49,003 nt of DNA. Origin: Crocinitomix sp. (GTDB lineage: Bacteria; Bacteroidota; Bacteroidia; Flavobacteriales_D; Crocinitomicaceae). The position numbers and the translations under genes were made by a program. Under the pieces are notes generated by a model. The model had not been told where the DNA came from. It made no database searches and saw nothing but the letters and a program-made list of their open reading frames with translations. Position 1 is the stretch's first letter, and the number at the start of each line of letters is the position of its first letter. The DNA is taken from assembly GCA_013138735.1 (NCBI GenBank), contig WTCE01000008.1, positions 1 through 49,003 on the forward strand, in the 5' to 3' direction. This document shows, piece by piece, positions 1 to 9,031 of this stretch.

Positions 1-90
1 GAAAGGCTAATTGCAAAATACGTAAAGGAGCAAGGAATTGAACAAGAGTATAAAAAGCTAAAAGAAAATCATCAATTGAAGCTATTTTAA
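1..90 (+). CDS. C-terminal end of an unidentified protein (partial)
   Basis: An open frame runs in from the left edge and stops at a TAA ending at 90. Only the last 29 residues are visible. They are charged and helical-looking and end in QLKLF. That pentapeptide resembles the QL(S/D)LF sliding-clamp-binding motif found at the tails of several DNA repair and replication proteins, and recX is next door, so a DNA-metabolism protein is possible. This is too little sequence to name a family. A hairpin follows the stop codon directly. Confidence 0.6.
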   Translation, partial: ERLIAKYVKEQGIEQEYKKLKENHQLKLF

Positions 91-92
91 TG

Positions 93-113
93 CCTCGCGG
101 GCTTGCCCCGAGG
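93..113 (+). terminator. Hairpin after the partial gene
   Basis: CCTCG-(C)-GGG pairs with CCCCGAGG around a CTTG loop, giving 8 bp with one bulged base. It begins 2 bases after the stop codon. The sequence after it is ATTATTTA rather than a clean T run, so it may be a weak terminator or a repeat hairpin. Confidence 0.45.
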
Positions 114-156
114 ATTATTTACTAAACATAGTACATTACGATTTCTCAAGTAGCCA

Positions 157-624
157 TCAACCAATTAAATCCTTCAACCCTTCACGCACCAATTCATTCT
201 CATAACCTTTAGATTGCATATAACGTTGTAGTTTCGCCAAGCGATCCCACTTGTTTTTAGCTGTCGTTAATCGATTTTTAGATTCAATCAAATCATTCAA
301 GGTGTCTAAATACTCCTGTTCATCAATTTCACTCAAACCTTTATTGATAGAATAATCCGAAATGAATTTTTGTTTTAAATGTTGCCGAATTTTAATGCGG
401 CCCCATCTTTTAATCCGAAATTTACCACTTACAAAAGCAGACGCGAAACGCTCTTCGTTAAGGAAATTATTTTGAATCAAATCAGAAATCAGAATATCAA
501 CATCTTCACTATACATTCCCCACGGTTTCATTTTATTCCGAAGTTCTTGGTCACAGCGCTCTTGATAAGCACAATATGCTTCCAATTTTTGTTTGGCTTC
601 CAGTAAACTGTATTTTGGCTCCAT
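157..624 (-). CDS. recX: Regulatory protein RecX
   Basis: RecX binds RecA and inhibits or modulates filament extension during recombination and the SOS response. The 155-residue product has the short all-helical RecX layout: an N-terminal helix pair (SLLEAKQKLEAYCAYQERC), the typical LNEERFASAFVSGK and RWGRIKIRQHL segments in the middle, and a C-terminal helical repeat (LQRYMQSKGYENELV). Length is normal for the family. I chose the ATG at 624. An in-frame TTG four codons upstream (636) is possible but less likely. recA is not in the window. About 280 bp with no other gene separate it from the RNase gene upstream. Confidence 0.9.
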   Translation of the reverse strand: MEPKYSLLEAKQKLEAYCAYQERCDQELRNKMKPWGMYSEDVDILISDLIQNNFLNEERFASAFVSGKFRIKRWGRIKIRQHLKQKFISDYSINKGLSEIDEQEYLDTLNDLIESKNRLTTAKNKWDRLAKLQRYMQSKGYENELVREGLKDLIG

Positions 625-821
625 TTGAAGGTTCAATTGTCAATGTGCAATTTACAATTAGTAAATATCAAAATTAATATATCACCTTGAAAAAAGCAGC
701 TCAAATCGCCTCAAACCATTTTTAGGCAAAAGGAAAAATGTAACGAGTCATTATGCATTGGGAAATTGACATAAGGCAAGGCAATCGTGATCTCAGTTTC
801 TAATTCTTGTTATAATCGAAG

Positions 822-845
822 ATTAAAACATTAAAACATTAAAAC
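822..845. repeat. Three perfect tandem copies of ATTAAAAC
   Basis: The 8-base unit ATTAAAAC occurs three times head to tail in the 278-bp gap between recX and the RNase E/G gene. The rest of this gap is AT-rich and I see no gene, promoter match or strong terminator in it. It could be a slippage-prone microsatellite. Confidence 0.8.
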
Positions 846-914
846 ACCGGATCAAACCGTCAAACAGCAAGTCAAAACGTATTGAAAAGTACTACCGACT
901 AATGACTAGAAAAG

Positions 915-2468
915 CTATACTTTAATATTCTTTCCTTCGCCGTCCAAAAACTTGTATTCCAAAATATGATTGGAATTATTGGCTTGAATAGGAACCCATC
1001 TTTTGAATTGGAAATACCATTTTCGCTGCTTAGAAACCAATCCTTTTTTAAAGTAAGATTCTAGATAAGGATGCACAATTAACGTGACCTTCTTCATCTT
1101 TTTCTCTTCCAATAAATATTTCAGTTTGTTTTCAATTTCATCCGCAAACATGATTGACGCCTGAATTTTTCCTGTTCCAGCACATGTGGGACAACCTTCA
1201 GAAGTTTCAATATTTGTTACTGGTCGTACACGTTGTCGTGTAATTTCAACCACACCAAATTTACTTGGCGGAATTATGCTATGTTTGGCCTTGTCCTGTT
1301 TCAGTAGTTCGCGTAACTTATTGTATAACATTTTGTTATTATCACGCTTGTGCATATCAATAAAGTCAACACAAATAATACCACCCATATCTCTTAGGCG
1401 TAAAACACGTGCAAGCTCTTCAGCTGCCTCCATGTTTACAGTAATGGCATTGTTTTCTTGTGTATCGTTCTTGGCACTTCTATTTCCACTATTTACGTCA
1501 ACAACGTGCATAGCTTCAGTATGCTCAACAATCAAGTAACCACCACTAGGTAATGGTACTTTTTTACCGAATAAGACTTTTATTTCTTTATTGACCCCAA
1601 ACTGCTCAAAAATGTCAACCTTTCCTTTGTATTCTTTTAAGATGCTCACTTTTTCGGGAGCAATCGATTGTACATAATCCTTCATTTCTGCTAATAGCAC
1701 AGGATCATTTACATGAATTTTAGAATAGTTGGCATTAAGTGTGTCGCGTAACAAAGAAGAAGCACGATTCAATTCACCCAAAACACGTTTAGGCGATTTG
1801 GCTCTTTTCAAATTCGAATGCATTTTTCTCCAACGATCTAATAAATCTTTTAAATCGCCATCAATTTCAGCAAGCTTTTTTTCGTTGGCTACGGTACGAA
1901 TTATTACACCAAAGTTTTTTGGTAAAACACTTCTTACAATATCCTTTAAACGTTTCTTCTCGTCAACATCTTTAATTTGCTGAGAGATTGAAATTTTATT
2001 TGAAAAGGGAACAAGGACTAAAAAGCGTCCTGCTAAGGTAATTTCAGAACTTAAACGCGGCCCTTTAGAAGAAATTGGCTCCTTGGCTACTTGCACTAAA
2101 ATTTCACGAGAACTGGTTAAAGTATCCGTTATTTTCCCGTCCTTCTCAATATCCGTTTCAGATTTAAAATAAAGTAAATCTGCAACGTTTTGCTTTCCTC
2201 TAATAGTGTCTTGTGTAAACTTGTCTAACGACTTAAATTGTGGTCCAAGATCTAAATAATGTAAAAACGCATCTTTTTCGTACCCAACATTGACGAAAGA
2301 CGCATTTAAGCTGGCAACGACTTTACGTACTTTGCCTAGATATATATCACCCACGGCAAAATCCGTGTCTACCTTCTCTTCATGCAGCTCAACAAGCGTT
2401 GAGTCACGCATAAGAGCCATAGAGATTTCTCCGCTGGGTTTTGAATTAACTATAAGTTCAAAACTCAC
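915..2468 (-). CDS. rng: Ribonuclease E/G family endoribonuclease
   Basis: Endoribonuclease of the RNase E/G family, acting in 5'-end-dependent RNA decay and rRNA processing. The 517-residue length fits the RNase G form, without the long degradosome scaffold tail of E. coli RNase E. Visible parts are the N-terminal S1-type RNA-binding domain (DIYLGKVRKVV onward, about residues 38-130), the catalytic DNase I-like region with GGIICVDFIDM carrying metal-binding acidic residues, and the zinc-link CPTCAGTG near residue 430. The start is GTG at 2468, which places the N-terminus where relatives begin; the next ATG would remove conserved sequence. The 30-residue ribosomal protein gene lies 100 bp upstream on the same strand, so the two may be co-transcribed. 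Confidence 0.95.
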   Translation of the reverse strand: MSFELIVNSKPSGEISMALMRDSTLVELHEEKVDTDFAVGDIYLGKVRKVVASLNASFVNVGYEKDAFLHYLDLGPQFKSLDKFTQDTIRGKQNVADLLYFKSETDIEKDGKITDTLTSSREILVQVAKEPISSKGPRLSSEITLAGRFLVLVPFSNKISISQQIKDVDEKKRLKDIVRSVLPKNFGVIIRTVANEKKLAEIDGDLKDLLDRWRKMHSNLKRAKSPKRVLGELNRASSLLRDTLNANYSKIHVNDPVLLAEMKDYVQSIAPEKVSILKEYKGKVDIFEQFGVNKEIKVLFGKKVPLPSGGYLIVEHTEAMHVVDVNSGNRSAKNDTQENNAITVNMEAAEELARVLRLRDMGGIICVDFIDMHKRDNNKMLYNKLRELLKQDKAKHSIIPPSKFGVVEITRQRVRPVTNIETSEGCPTCAGTGKIQASIMFADEIENKLKYLLEEKKMKKVTLIVHPYLESYFKKGLVSKQRKWYFQFKRWVPIQANNSNHILEYKFLDGEGKNIKV

Positions 2469-2568
2469 TTATCTGTAAATTAAATAATAAACTAAGAAAA
2501 CTTAACAGCCGTAGCCGTTAAGTTTCTAATGAATTGACAATCAAATGTTGTAAATAGATTTTTAAAAC

Positions 2569-2661
2569 CTATTTTTTCTTTTTGTGTCTGTTTTTTCTTA
2601 GTCTTTTCTTTCTCTTGTGAGTGGACATTTTATGTCTTTTTCTTTTTTTACCGCTTGGCAT
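2569..2661 (-). CDS. Tiny basic bS22-like protein (AURKAIP1/COX24 domain)
   Basis: This 30-residue ORF starts MPSGKKRKRHKMSTHKRKK and consists almost wholly of Lys, Arg and His. It matches the short AURKAIP1/COX24-domain proteins that are widespread in Bacteroidota and related to mitochondrial mS38 and actinobacterial bS22, which sit in the small ribosomal subunit and contact rRNA. The match rests on recalled family sequence, not on a search. It lies between HU and the RNase E/G gene, a place where I recall it in Flavobacteriia. It is easily missed by gene callers because of its size. A terminator hairpin separates it from HU, so it probably has its own promoter. Confidence 0.82.
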   Translation of the reverse strand: MPSGKKRKRHKMSTHKRKKRLRKNRHKKKK

Positions 2662-2705
2662 AACAAAGATTTTTAATTAATATTTTTTTTAACTCTAATA
2701 TGTAG

Positions 2706-2734
2706 AAAAACTTCCTGATATTCAGGAAGTTTTT
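2706..2734 (-). terminator. Rho-independent terminator of the HU gene
   Basis: A perfect inverted repeat, AAAAACTTCCTGA / TCAGGAAGTTTTT, with a 3-base loop. It gives a T tract on either strand. It sits 60 bp beyond the HU stop codon and before the small bS22-like gene, so it should end HU transcripts. Confidence 0.85.
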
Positions 2735-2794
2735 ATCAAATTCATCCTTTAATAAGGGGACAAAGATAGTAAAATTTATAATTAAGCAATAATG

Positions 2795-3085
2795 TTACTT
2801 AACCGATACGTTATCTTTTACATCCTCTATAAATGTTTTTGCTGGTTTAAACGCCGGAATGTTGTGTGCCGGTATAATAATAGACTCATTTTTTGAAATG
2901 TTTCTACCCGTTTTTTCTGCTCTCTCTTTTACAATAAAAGATCCGAAACCTCTTAGGTAAACATTGTTACCTTCTGTTAAGGATAATTTTACTGAATCCA
3001 TAAATGCTTCGACTGTTGCTTGCACTGCAATTTTCTCTATTCCTGTAGAATCCGAGATTTTCGAAACGATATCTGCTTTGGTCAT
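2795..3085 (-). CDS. HU-family nucleoid DNA-binding protein
   Basis: HU/IHF family histone-like protein that binds and bends DNA as a dimer. At 96 residues it has the standard length. It shows the N-terminal helical dimerisation part (MTKADIVSKISDSTG), the conserved VYLRGFGSFIVKERAEKTGRN strand-and-arm region, and the IPAFKPAKTF segment near the end of the DNA-binding arm. It is divergent from mutY with about 100 bp between the start codons, and it has its own candidate promoter and terminator. Bacteroidota usually encode several HU paralogues, so I assign no symbol. Confidence 0.95.
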   Translation of the reverse strand: MTKADIVSKISDSTGIEKIAVQATVEAFMDSVKLSLTEGNNVYLRGFGSFIVKERAEKTGRNISKNESIIIPAHNIPAFKPAKTFIEDVKDNVSVK

Positions 3086-3120
3086 AACTTCTTAATTTTT
3101 AATCTTTTGTAATTCGGGGA

Positions 3121-3128
3121 CAAAAATA
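3121..3128 (-). promoter_or_regulatory. Candidate -7 promoter element for HU
   Basis: Read on the minus strand this is TATTTTTG, an exact match to the Bacteroidota -7 consensus TAnnTTTG, 36 bp upstream of the HU ATG. A TTTTG about 23 bp further upstream could serve as the -33 element, although the spacing is slightly long. Confidence 0.55.
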
Positions 3129-3185
3129 ATTCTAATTCTTTGAACTTTTTACAAAAAAAGGAAAGAACTTTGATTTTTTATACAA

Positions 3186-4223
3186 ATGGCTGATTTTTCG
3201 ACACTAATACGACTCTGGTTTAGACAAAACCAAAGAATTCTACCTTGGAGGGGTGTTTCTGACCCATACAAAATATGGCTTTCTGAGGTGATTTTGCAAC
3301 AAACAAGAGTTGATCAAGGTACGGCATACTACCTAAAGTTCATAAAAGCGTTTCCTACGATTAAAGACCTAGCAAATTCGAAAGAAGACGAAGTGCTGAA
3401 TTTATGGCAAGGATTAGGCTATTATAGTCGTGCAAGAAATATGCATTTTTCGGCAAAATTAGTCGCGAATGATTTCAATGGCGTTTTTCCAACTACGCAT
3501 AAAGAGGTGCTTTCATTAAAAGGGGTTGGTGAATATACAGCTGCAGCAATAACTTCTATTGCCTATGGTTTACCACATGCAGTGGTTGATGGTAATGTTT
3601 ATCGAGTTTTAAGTCGTTATTTGGCAATTGACACCCCCATTGATAGTACAGAAGGTAAAAAGGAATTCGCTCTGGCGGCTGCAGCGTTTTTAGATCATAA
3701 GCAACCCGGCGACCACAATCAGGCCTTAATGGAGATTGGTGCATTGGTTTGTTCACCAAAAGCACCTAAATGTCATGAGTGCCCATTGTCAGGGTCTTGC
3801 GCAAGTTTGCAAAGTGGTAAGCAACTTAATTTCCCTGTTAAATCAAAAAAAATAAAAGTTGTAAACCGTTATCTCCATTATGTGGTTTTTACAAATGGAA
3901 AAAATACCGTACTTAAAAAAAGAACTGGAAAAGGAATTTGGGAAGGTCTTTACGATTTTCCATTAGTTGAGAAAAAAGAGGGAGAAGAGCTGACTAAAAA
4001 TGATCTTGAAGAATTAGATTTTATTGACCTTACTTTTGATGGAAATTTTAAGCATATTCTCTCGCATCAAAGAATATTTGCCACTTTTTGGCAGGTTCGT
4101 GTCAAGCACATTAAATTAATTGATAATCAGATTGAAACACCAATTAATGAGATAGAAGATTATCCGTTGCCGCAACTGTTGATAAGATATGTTAAGGAGT
4201 CGACCTTATTCGAAGCAGATTAG
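3186..4223 (+). CDS. mutY: A/G-specific adenine glycosylase
   Basis: MutY removes adenine mispaired with 8-oxoguanine in base-excision repair. The 345-residue product has the catalytic Glu34 in the WLSEVILQQTRV helix, the helix-hairpin-helix LKGVGEYTAA followed by catalytic Asp135 in AVVDGNVYR, and the iron-sulfur loop Cys189-x6-Cys196-x2-Cys199-x5-Cys205. The C-terminal third (about residues 228-345, with GIWEGLYDFPLVE) is the NUDIX-like domain that reads 8-oxoguanine. All key residues are present. It heads the mutY-ssb-gldE-gldD gene order typical of flavobacteria. Confidence 0.97.
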   Translation: MADFSTLIRLWFRQNQRILPWRGVSDPYKIWLSEVILQQTRVDQGTAYYLKFIKAFPTIKDLANSKEDEVLNLWQGLGYYSRARNMHFSAKLVANDFNGVFPTTHKEVLSLKGVGEYTAAAITSIAYGLPHAVVDGNVYRVLSRYLAIDTPIDSTEGKKEFALAAAAFLDHKQPGDHNQALMEIGALVCSPKAPKCHECPLSGSCASLQSGKQLNFPVKSKKIKVVNRYLHYVVFTNGKNTVLKKRTGKGIWEGLYDFPLVEKKEGEELTKNDLEELDFIDLTFDGNFKHILSHQRIFATFWQVRVKHIKLIDNQIETPINEIEDYPLPQLLIRYVKESTLFEAD

Positions 4224-4224
4224 C

Positions 4225-4232
4225 TATATTTG
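4225..4232 (+). promoter_or_regulatory. Candidate -7 promoter element for ssb
   Basis: TATATTTG matches the Bacteroidota TAnnTTTG consensus. It lies directly after the mutY stop codon and 19 bp before the ssb ATG, so ssb is probably transcribed from here as well as by readthrough from mutY. No clear -33 TTG is seen. Confidence 0.5.
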
Positions 4233-4251
4233 TTTAAATCAATGAACCAAT

Positions 4252-4695
4252 ATGGCTGGAAGCGTAAATAAAGTGATTCTGATCGGAAATCTTGGAAAAG
4301 ATCCTGAAGTAAGGTATTTAGAAAATGGAACGGGTGTAGCAAACTTTTCAATTGCAACATCTGAAACGTTTACAGACAAGAATACGGGTCAAAAGCGCGA
4401 GATTACAGATTGGCATAACATTGTGCTTTGGAGAGGTTTAGCGAAAATTGCCGAAACTTATCTGAAAAAAGGGATGAAAGTTTATATTGAGGGAAAACTC
4501 AAAACGCGCTCTTGGACGGATGATAAAAATCAAACTCGTTATACAACTGAAGTTGTTGCGGATCAAATGACTATGTTATCTCGGGCCGAACAAAACCCAA
4601 ATCAACAAAGTTATCCAAAGACGGTTGAAAATAAACCAGTTCAGCCAATGGATACAAAATTGAATAAAGAACCAGAAGATGATCTACCATTTTAA
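4252..4695 (+). CDS. ssb: Single-stranded DNA-binding protein
   Basis: SSB coats single-stranded DNA during replication and repair. Residues 1 to about 105 form the OB fold ([52 protein letters not shown]). A flexible Gln/Asn-rich linker follows, and the protein ends in the acidic tip EDDLPF that recruits partner proteins. The length of 147 residues is normal. gldE follows after 20 bp, so the genes are likely in one transcript. Confidence 0.97.
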   Translation: MAGSVNKVILIGNLGKDPEVRYLENGTGVANFSIATSETFTDKNTGQKREITDWHNIVLWRGLAKIAETYLKKGMKVYIEGKLKTRSWTDDKNQTRYTTEVVADQMTMLSRAEQNPNQQSYPKTVENKPVQPMDTKLNKEPEDDLPF

Positions 4696-4715
4696 GTTAA
4701 ACGAAAAAGGATAAC

Positions 4716-6065
4716 TTGGAACATACCTTTTCACCCGTTCTTGCCGCAATCCAATGGGACCAAATTTGGTTATCATTCTCAATCTCAATTGGTGTTTTAC
4801 TAATTTTATTGCTTTGTTCTGCACTAGTATCTGGTGCCGAAGTAGCTTTTTTTTCGCTGACACCTTCGGATAAAGAAGCAATCAGTGAAGATTCTAATAA
4901 AGGGGCCATAACAACACTCGAATTGTTAGAAGCACCAAAGGGTTTATTGGCAACAATTTTGATAACCAACAACTTTATCAACGTTGCCATAATATTGCTC
5001 TCTACCCAATTGTCTAACACCTTGTTTGAAGGTTCGGACCAAACCTATAAGTTTTTTATAGATGTTATTGCCATCACGTTTGTATTGCTACTATTTGGAG
5101 AGGTAATACCAAAAGTATATGCCGCTAAAAATGGTAAAAGAGTGGCCTTAATGATGGCGATTCCGCTTAAAAGGATCGGCAACATTTTTCCCTTTAATTT
5201 ATTAAGAAAAGGATTAGTACAAGGCACAGATATTATTAATAAACGAGTTAAAAAGCGCGTAAAAGAACTTTCTCCAGACGATTTGTCAGATGCGCTTGAA
5301 TTGGCAAGTGATGATTATGAAGATAAAAGTGATTTAGAAATTTACCAAGGGATTATAGAATTTGGTAAAAAAGATGTGAAGCAAATCATGTGCTCAAGAC
5401 TAGACGTGAATGCCTTTGAGTTTGATAAAACCTATGGTGAGATTTTAGCACTATTAAATGGGAATGGAAAAATAGCACACCATTCGCGTGTTCCAATTTA
5501 CCGAGATTCTTTTGATAGCATTGCAGGGATTCTTTTTGTAAAAGACCTCTTGGCTTTTATAGATGAATCAGATGATTTTAATTGGCAGGAATTAATTCGC
5601 GAACCTTATTTTGTGCCAGAAAATAAAAAGATTGACGATTTGTTGATCAATTTTCAAGAGCGCAAAATGCACATGGCCATTGTAGTAGATGAATATGGTG
5701 GAACTTCCGGCATTGTCACATTGGATGATGTTTTGGAAGAAATTGTAGGCGATATCTCTGATGATATTGATGACGATTTAGTGTATTCAAAATTAGACGA
5801 GTTTAATTACGTGTTTGAAGGAAAAACTTCCTTGATTGATATGTACAAGATTTTGGACATTGACGGAGAGGTTTTCGAAGAAGCCAAATCAGAGTCAGAT
5901 ACCATTGCGGGTTTTGCAATTGAGCAAGCGGGTAAAATTTTGAAAAAGAATGAACGTGTAACTTTTGAAAATTATACGTTTACAGTAGAAGCGGCAGATA
6001 GTCGTAAGGTGACACGAGTGAAAATTACGGTTTTGCCTATAAAAAATGATTCAGATGAAGATTAG
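4716..6065 (+). CDS. gldE: Gliding-motility-associated membrane protein GldE
   Basis: GldE belongs to the HlyC/CorC (CNNM-like) transporter-associated family and is linked to gliding and type IX secretion in flavobacteria. The N-terminal part has several hydrophobic segments (about residues 18-42, 68-88 and 108-128) forming the DUF21/CNNM membrane domain. Two CBS motifs follow ([17 protein letters not shown] and [20 protein letters not shown]), then a CorC_HlyC C-terminal domain. The start is TTG at 4716; no ATG gives the full first membrane segment. The 3' end overlaps gldD, which supports GldE and GldD acting together. Confidence 0.92.
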   Translation: MEHTFSPVLAAIQWDQIWLSFSISIGVLLILLLCSALVSGAEVAFFSLTPSDKEAISEDSNKGAITTLELLEAPKGLLATILITNNFINVAIILLSTQLSNTLFEGSDQTYKFFIDVIAITFVLLLFGEVIPKVYAAKNGKRVALMMAIPLKRIGNIFPFNLLRKGLVQGTDIINKRVKKRVKELSPDDLSDALELASDDYEDKSDLEIYQGIIEFGKKDVKQIMCSRLDVNAFEFDKTYGEILALLNGNGKIAHHSRVPIYRDSFDSIAGILFVKDLLAFIDESDDFNWQELIREPYFVPENKKIDDLLINFQERKMHMAIVVDEYGGTSGIVTLDDVLEEIVGDISDDIDDDLVYSKLDEFNYVFEGKTSLIDMYKILDIDGEVFEEAKSESDTIAGFAIEQAGKILKKNERVTFENYTFTVEAADSRKVTRVKITVLPIKNDSDED

Positions 6066-6621
6066 TATTTCAATAATAATGATTTCTCTTTTCTTTCTTG
6101 CCAGCTGCGGAGGAGATGAGGGCGATTACTACCCAAAACCAAGAGGCTATATGCGATTGGATTTTCCAGAACGCAGCTATGAAATTTATAGTCCTGATAG
6201 CTGTCCCTATCAATTTGAAATACCCGAATATTTTGCGGTTATTGACAAGTCAAATTGTAGTAAGACCATTATAATGGATCGGTTTAATGCAGAACTATAT
6301 TTGACCTACCAACCAATTGATTCGAATCTTTTAATGAATATTGAATACTCGCGTAAACTGGCTTATGACCATAGTATTAAGGCGGATGCTATTGAGGAAG
6401 TATCAATGATTGATCCAAGGCGAAGAGCTTATGGATTGAAATACAATATAAAAGGTGATGCGGCCTCGCCTTATCAATTTTATGTGACAGATAGCACCGA
6501 TCACTTTTTAAGGGGTGCACTTTATTTTAATGTTAAACCTAACTACGACAGCATTAGAACAAGCCTAGAGTATATTACCGAGGATCTGGACAATATTTTA
6601 GAAACAATCCACTGGCAATAG
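6055..6621 (+). CDS. gldD: Gliding-motility lipoprotein GldD
   Basis: GldD is a lipoprotein required for gliding and type IX secretion in Flavobacterium. The product begins with a short lipoprotein signal ending in FFLASC, followed by the diagnostic YYPKPRGYMRLDFPER segment and a CPYQFEIPEYF motif. I prefer the ATG at 6055 (MKISISII) over the in-frame ATG three codons upstream at 6046 because it gives a compact signal peptide. Either start overlaps the end of gldE. Length of 188 residues fits the family. Confidence 0.93.
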   Translation: MKISISIIMISLFFLASCGGDEGDYYPKPRGYMRLDFPERSYEIYSPDSCPYQFEIPEYFAVIDKSNCSKTIIMDRFNAELYLTYQPIDSNLLMNIEYSRKLAYDHSIKADAIEEVSMIDPRRRAYGLKYNIKGDAASPYQFYVTDSTDHFLRGALYFNVKPNYDSIRTSLEYITEDLDNILETIHWQ

Positions 6622-6636
6622 GCTTAAAATAAACGC

Positions 6637-7674
6637 ATGAACCTTTCAAAACCAATTTATATAGCACTCGCAGGCAGTTTGCTTCTTGGCTTATTGGTTA
6701 CTATTATTCTGGTTCTAATCAAAAATCTATCTGCTACAGGTCTTTCTGGATCAATCATACTTTTAGTCTCATTGACGACAGTGGTTTTATCACTTTTGAT
6801 TTTTACATTTTTAGTGCGTCGTTATTTGAGTGAAAAAATTAAGGTGATATATGGTATTATTACCAATGAACAAGTTTCAGAAATGCCTGAAGTAAATTTC
6901 ACGAATGATACGCTTGCTAAATTGACAGAAGATTCTACCGAATATGCAGCTGTGCAGCAAAAACAAATTTCAGAACTTAAAAAACAAGCCGCCTTTCGAA
7001 AGGAGTTTTTAGGGAATTTGGCGCACGAATTAAAAACCCCAGTTTTCAGTATTCAAGGCTATGTGCTTACTTTATTAGAGGGTGGATTGGAAGATGAGCG
7101 CGTGAATCGAGATTTTTTAGAAAGAGCCCTCAGTGGAGTTGATCGTATTTCAAATTTATTAGAAGATTTAGATGACATTGCCAAACTAGAAACCGATCGC
7201 TTTAAATTAAACTTAGTCAAATTTAACTTCGTTCAATTGGTAAAAGATGTTTTTCAAGAACTGGAAACAAAAGCCAATCATAGAAACATTAAACTAAAAT
7301 TTGACAAACATTACGAACCTACGTTTATACTTGCAGATGCGAATCGAATCACGCAGGTTCTTGTGAATCTAGTTTCTAATTCAATTTCATACGGCATTGA
7401 TGGTGGTGAAACTTCCGTGTCAATTAATGTTTACGATAAAAAGAAAATTTTAGTCGAAGTTTCTGATAATGGTGTGGGCATGGCAAAAGAACATATACCA
7501 CGTTTGTTCGAGCGTTTCTACAGAGTTGACAAAAGTAGAGAGCGTAATATCGGTGGTTCAGGCCTTGGCTTAGCAATTGTGAAGCACGTACTAGAAGTGC
7601 ACAAACAAACCTTAACGGTTCGCAGTACAGAAGGCATTGGATCTACCTTTTCTTTTACCTTGGATTTAGCCTAA
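6637..7674 (+). CDS. PhoR-like membrane sensor histidine kinase
   Basis: A two-component sensor kinase. Two membrane segments (about residues 7-29 and 38-60) are separated by only a few residues, so there is almost no periplasmic sensor. A coiled segment leads to the dimerisation domain with phospho-acceptor His130 in LAHELKTP. The ATPase domain has the N box (LVNLVSNSISYG), G1 (DNGVGMAKEH), F box (RLFERFYRVDKSR) and G2 (GGSGLGLAIVKH). No response regulator is in the window, so its partner is unknown. It starts 15 bp after gldD. Confidence 0.92.
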   Translation: MNLSKPIYIALAGSLLLGLLVTIILVLIKNLSATGLSGSIILLVSLTTVVLSLLIFTFLVRRYLSEKIKVIYGIITNEQVSEMPEVNFTNDTLAKLTEDSTEYAAVQQKQISELKKQAAFRKEFLGNLAHELKTPVFSIQGYVLTLLEGGLEDERVNRDFLERALSGVDRISNLLEDLDDIAKLETDRFKLNLVKFNFVQLVKDVFQELETKANHRNIKLKFDKHYEPTFILADANRITQVLVNLVSNSISYGIDGGETSVSINVYDKKKILVEVSDNGVGMAKEHIPRLFERFYRVDKSRERNIGGSGLGLAIVKHVLEVHKQTLTVRSTEGIGSTFSFTLDLA

Positions 7675-7702
7675 ATAGGCTTTGGACAGAAATAGGCTCT
7701 CC

Positions 7703-7729
7703 ATCCGCTGACGGATATTTATTTTTTTA
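7703..7729 (+). terminator. Weak terminator after the histidine kinase
   Basis: ATCCG-CTGA-CGGAT forms a 5-bp hairpin followed by ATTTATTTTTTT. It lies 29 bp after the kinase stop codon. The rest of this 297-bp gap holds a second small hairpin at 7741-7761 (AATCCTT / AAGGATT, no T run) and no gene. I see no clear promoter match for the next gene. Confidence 0.5.
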
Positions 7730-7971
7730 TCAATTTAATTAATCCTTATTCTAAAAGGATTGAGGTAATCTAAATCGTTTAGTTATTACGGGTCAATTCC
7801 ATTTCTTTCTTAAGAAGACAGTAGGGGGCAAGTTTTTGTCACTCGACTATTTTACAGAGAGTGGCTGACAGAAAGGAACGAATTTTCAAAAAGCATGAAC
7901 TTTTAGAAAAATAATATTCGTTTTCTTTCTGGGCAGCCCATAGATAGTCTAATTATTCAAAAAACAAGCGT

Positions 7972-8892
7972 ATGAAAAATTTAAAGTTAAAATCAGTTGC
8001 CTATTTAATTGTGCTCCTGACCCTATTTTCTTCTTGCAGGAAAGAAGATTTTGGTCCAGATGCAGATCAAACAACCATTCAGAATGGTGAATCAGAAATA
8101 GGCGGAGAAATCACCTTGTATGAGGTAAAAGGAGATAAAATTACGGTGGTGAAAGACTATGAAGTCAACGGAGCCGATCGTGATTTTCAAAATGACCGCG
8201 ATAAGCACCAACAAATTTGGGATTTGGTCACAAAAATTGTTCCCTTATCTCACCGTCATAAAATGGATAAATTTTTAATTTATTCTGGCAATTCAAGTCA
8301 AACCGCAGGTTTTGTTGATCCTACGTCAAACGACTTATCGACATGGAGAATGGGTATTGCAATTGACTATGCTTATGAAGGTGGATTTAATGTCAATAAA
8401 GATTTGTCTTACACCATTATTCATGAATTTGGACACATACTAACCTTAAATAATGAGCAGGTAAACGCCGGTACGGCCGAGCAAGATTGTAATGGTTTTT
8501 TCATCCAAGAAGGTTGTGCTAAAAGTGGGTCATACCTTCATACAAACTATACCAGGTTTTGGGCTGATATTTATCCTGAGTTTAGGGATGAACATAACGA
8601 AGGCCAAACAAGAATGGGACAGTTTTATAGAAAATATGAAGATCGTTTCGTAACAGAATATGCCGCAACAAATTTGGTCGAAGATTTTGCAGAAGTATTT
8701 GCATTTTTTGTTACCAAAGACAATCGTCCTTCGCCCAATACAATTGCCGATAAAAAGGTCTTAATGTTATACGAATTTCCGGAGTTAGTAAAGCTCAGAA
8801 ATGAGATTAGAAGTAACGGAGGTACAAGAAGTTCAGGCGGTATAAATATTTTGCCAGAACCGGGTAAATGGAAAAGTGTCCACAGACATTAA
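7972..8892 (+). CDS. Zincin-like metallopeptidase lipoprotein
   Basis: A secreted lipoprotein with a zinc-peptidase signature. The signal peptide ends in the lipobox LFSSC (Cys22). A HEFGH motif at residues 151-155, preceded by hydrophobic TII and followed by ILTLN, is the HExxH zinc site. A later EDFAEVFAFFV segment supplies acidic residues that could hold the third ligand or stabilise the site. It resembles the putative zinc-binding metallopeptidases common in Bacteroidota, but its substrate is unknown. It ends at a strong terminator and appears to be monocistronic. Confidence 0.78.
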   Translation: MKNLKLKSVAYLIVLLTLFSSCRKEDFGPDADQTTIQNGESEIGGEITLYEVKGDKITVVKDYEVNGADRDFQNDRDKHQQIWDLVTKIVPLSHRHKMDKFLIYSGNSSQTAGFVDPTSNDLSTWRMGIAIDYAYEGGFNVNKDLSYTIIHEFGHILTLNNEQVNAGTAEQDCNGFFIQEGCAKSGSYLHTNYTRFWADIYPEFRDEHNEGQTRMGQFYRKYEDRFVTEYAATNLVEDFAEVFAFFVTKDNRPSPNTIADKKVLMLYEFPELVKLRNEIRSNGGTRSSGGINILPEPGKWKSVHRH

Positions 8893-8949
8893 AAATGACA
8901 ATTCTCATTATTTCGGAAACATCCAAATAATGATCCATCATAAATAACA

Positions 8950-8986
8950 ACGAACCGCCACAATTAAGTGAGCGGTTCGTCTTTTT
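8950..8986 (+). terminator. Strong Rho-independent terminator
   Basis: ACGAACCGC pairs with GCGGTTCGT. An inner CAC/GTG pairing extends the stem around AATTAA with one bulged A. CTTTTTATTT follows. It lies 58 bp after the metallopeptidase stop codon. Confidence 0.85.
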
Positions 8987-9031
8987 ATTTAAAAATTTCA
9001 GCTATAATTAACTTTGCTGAATAGGCATTAT

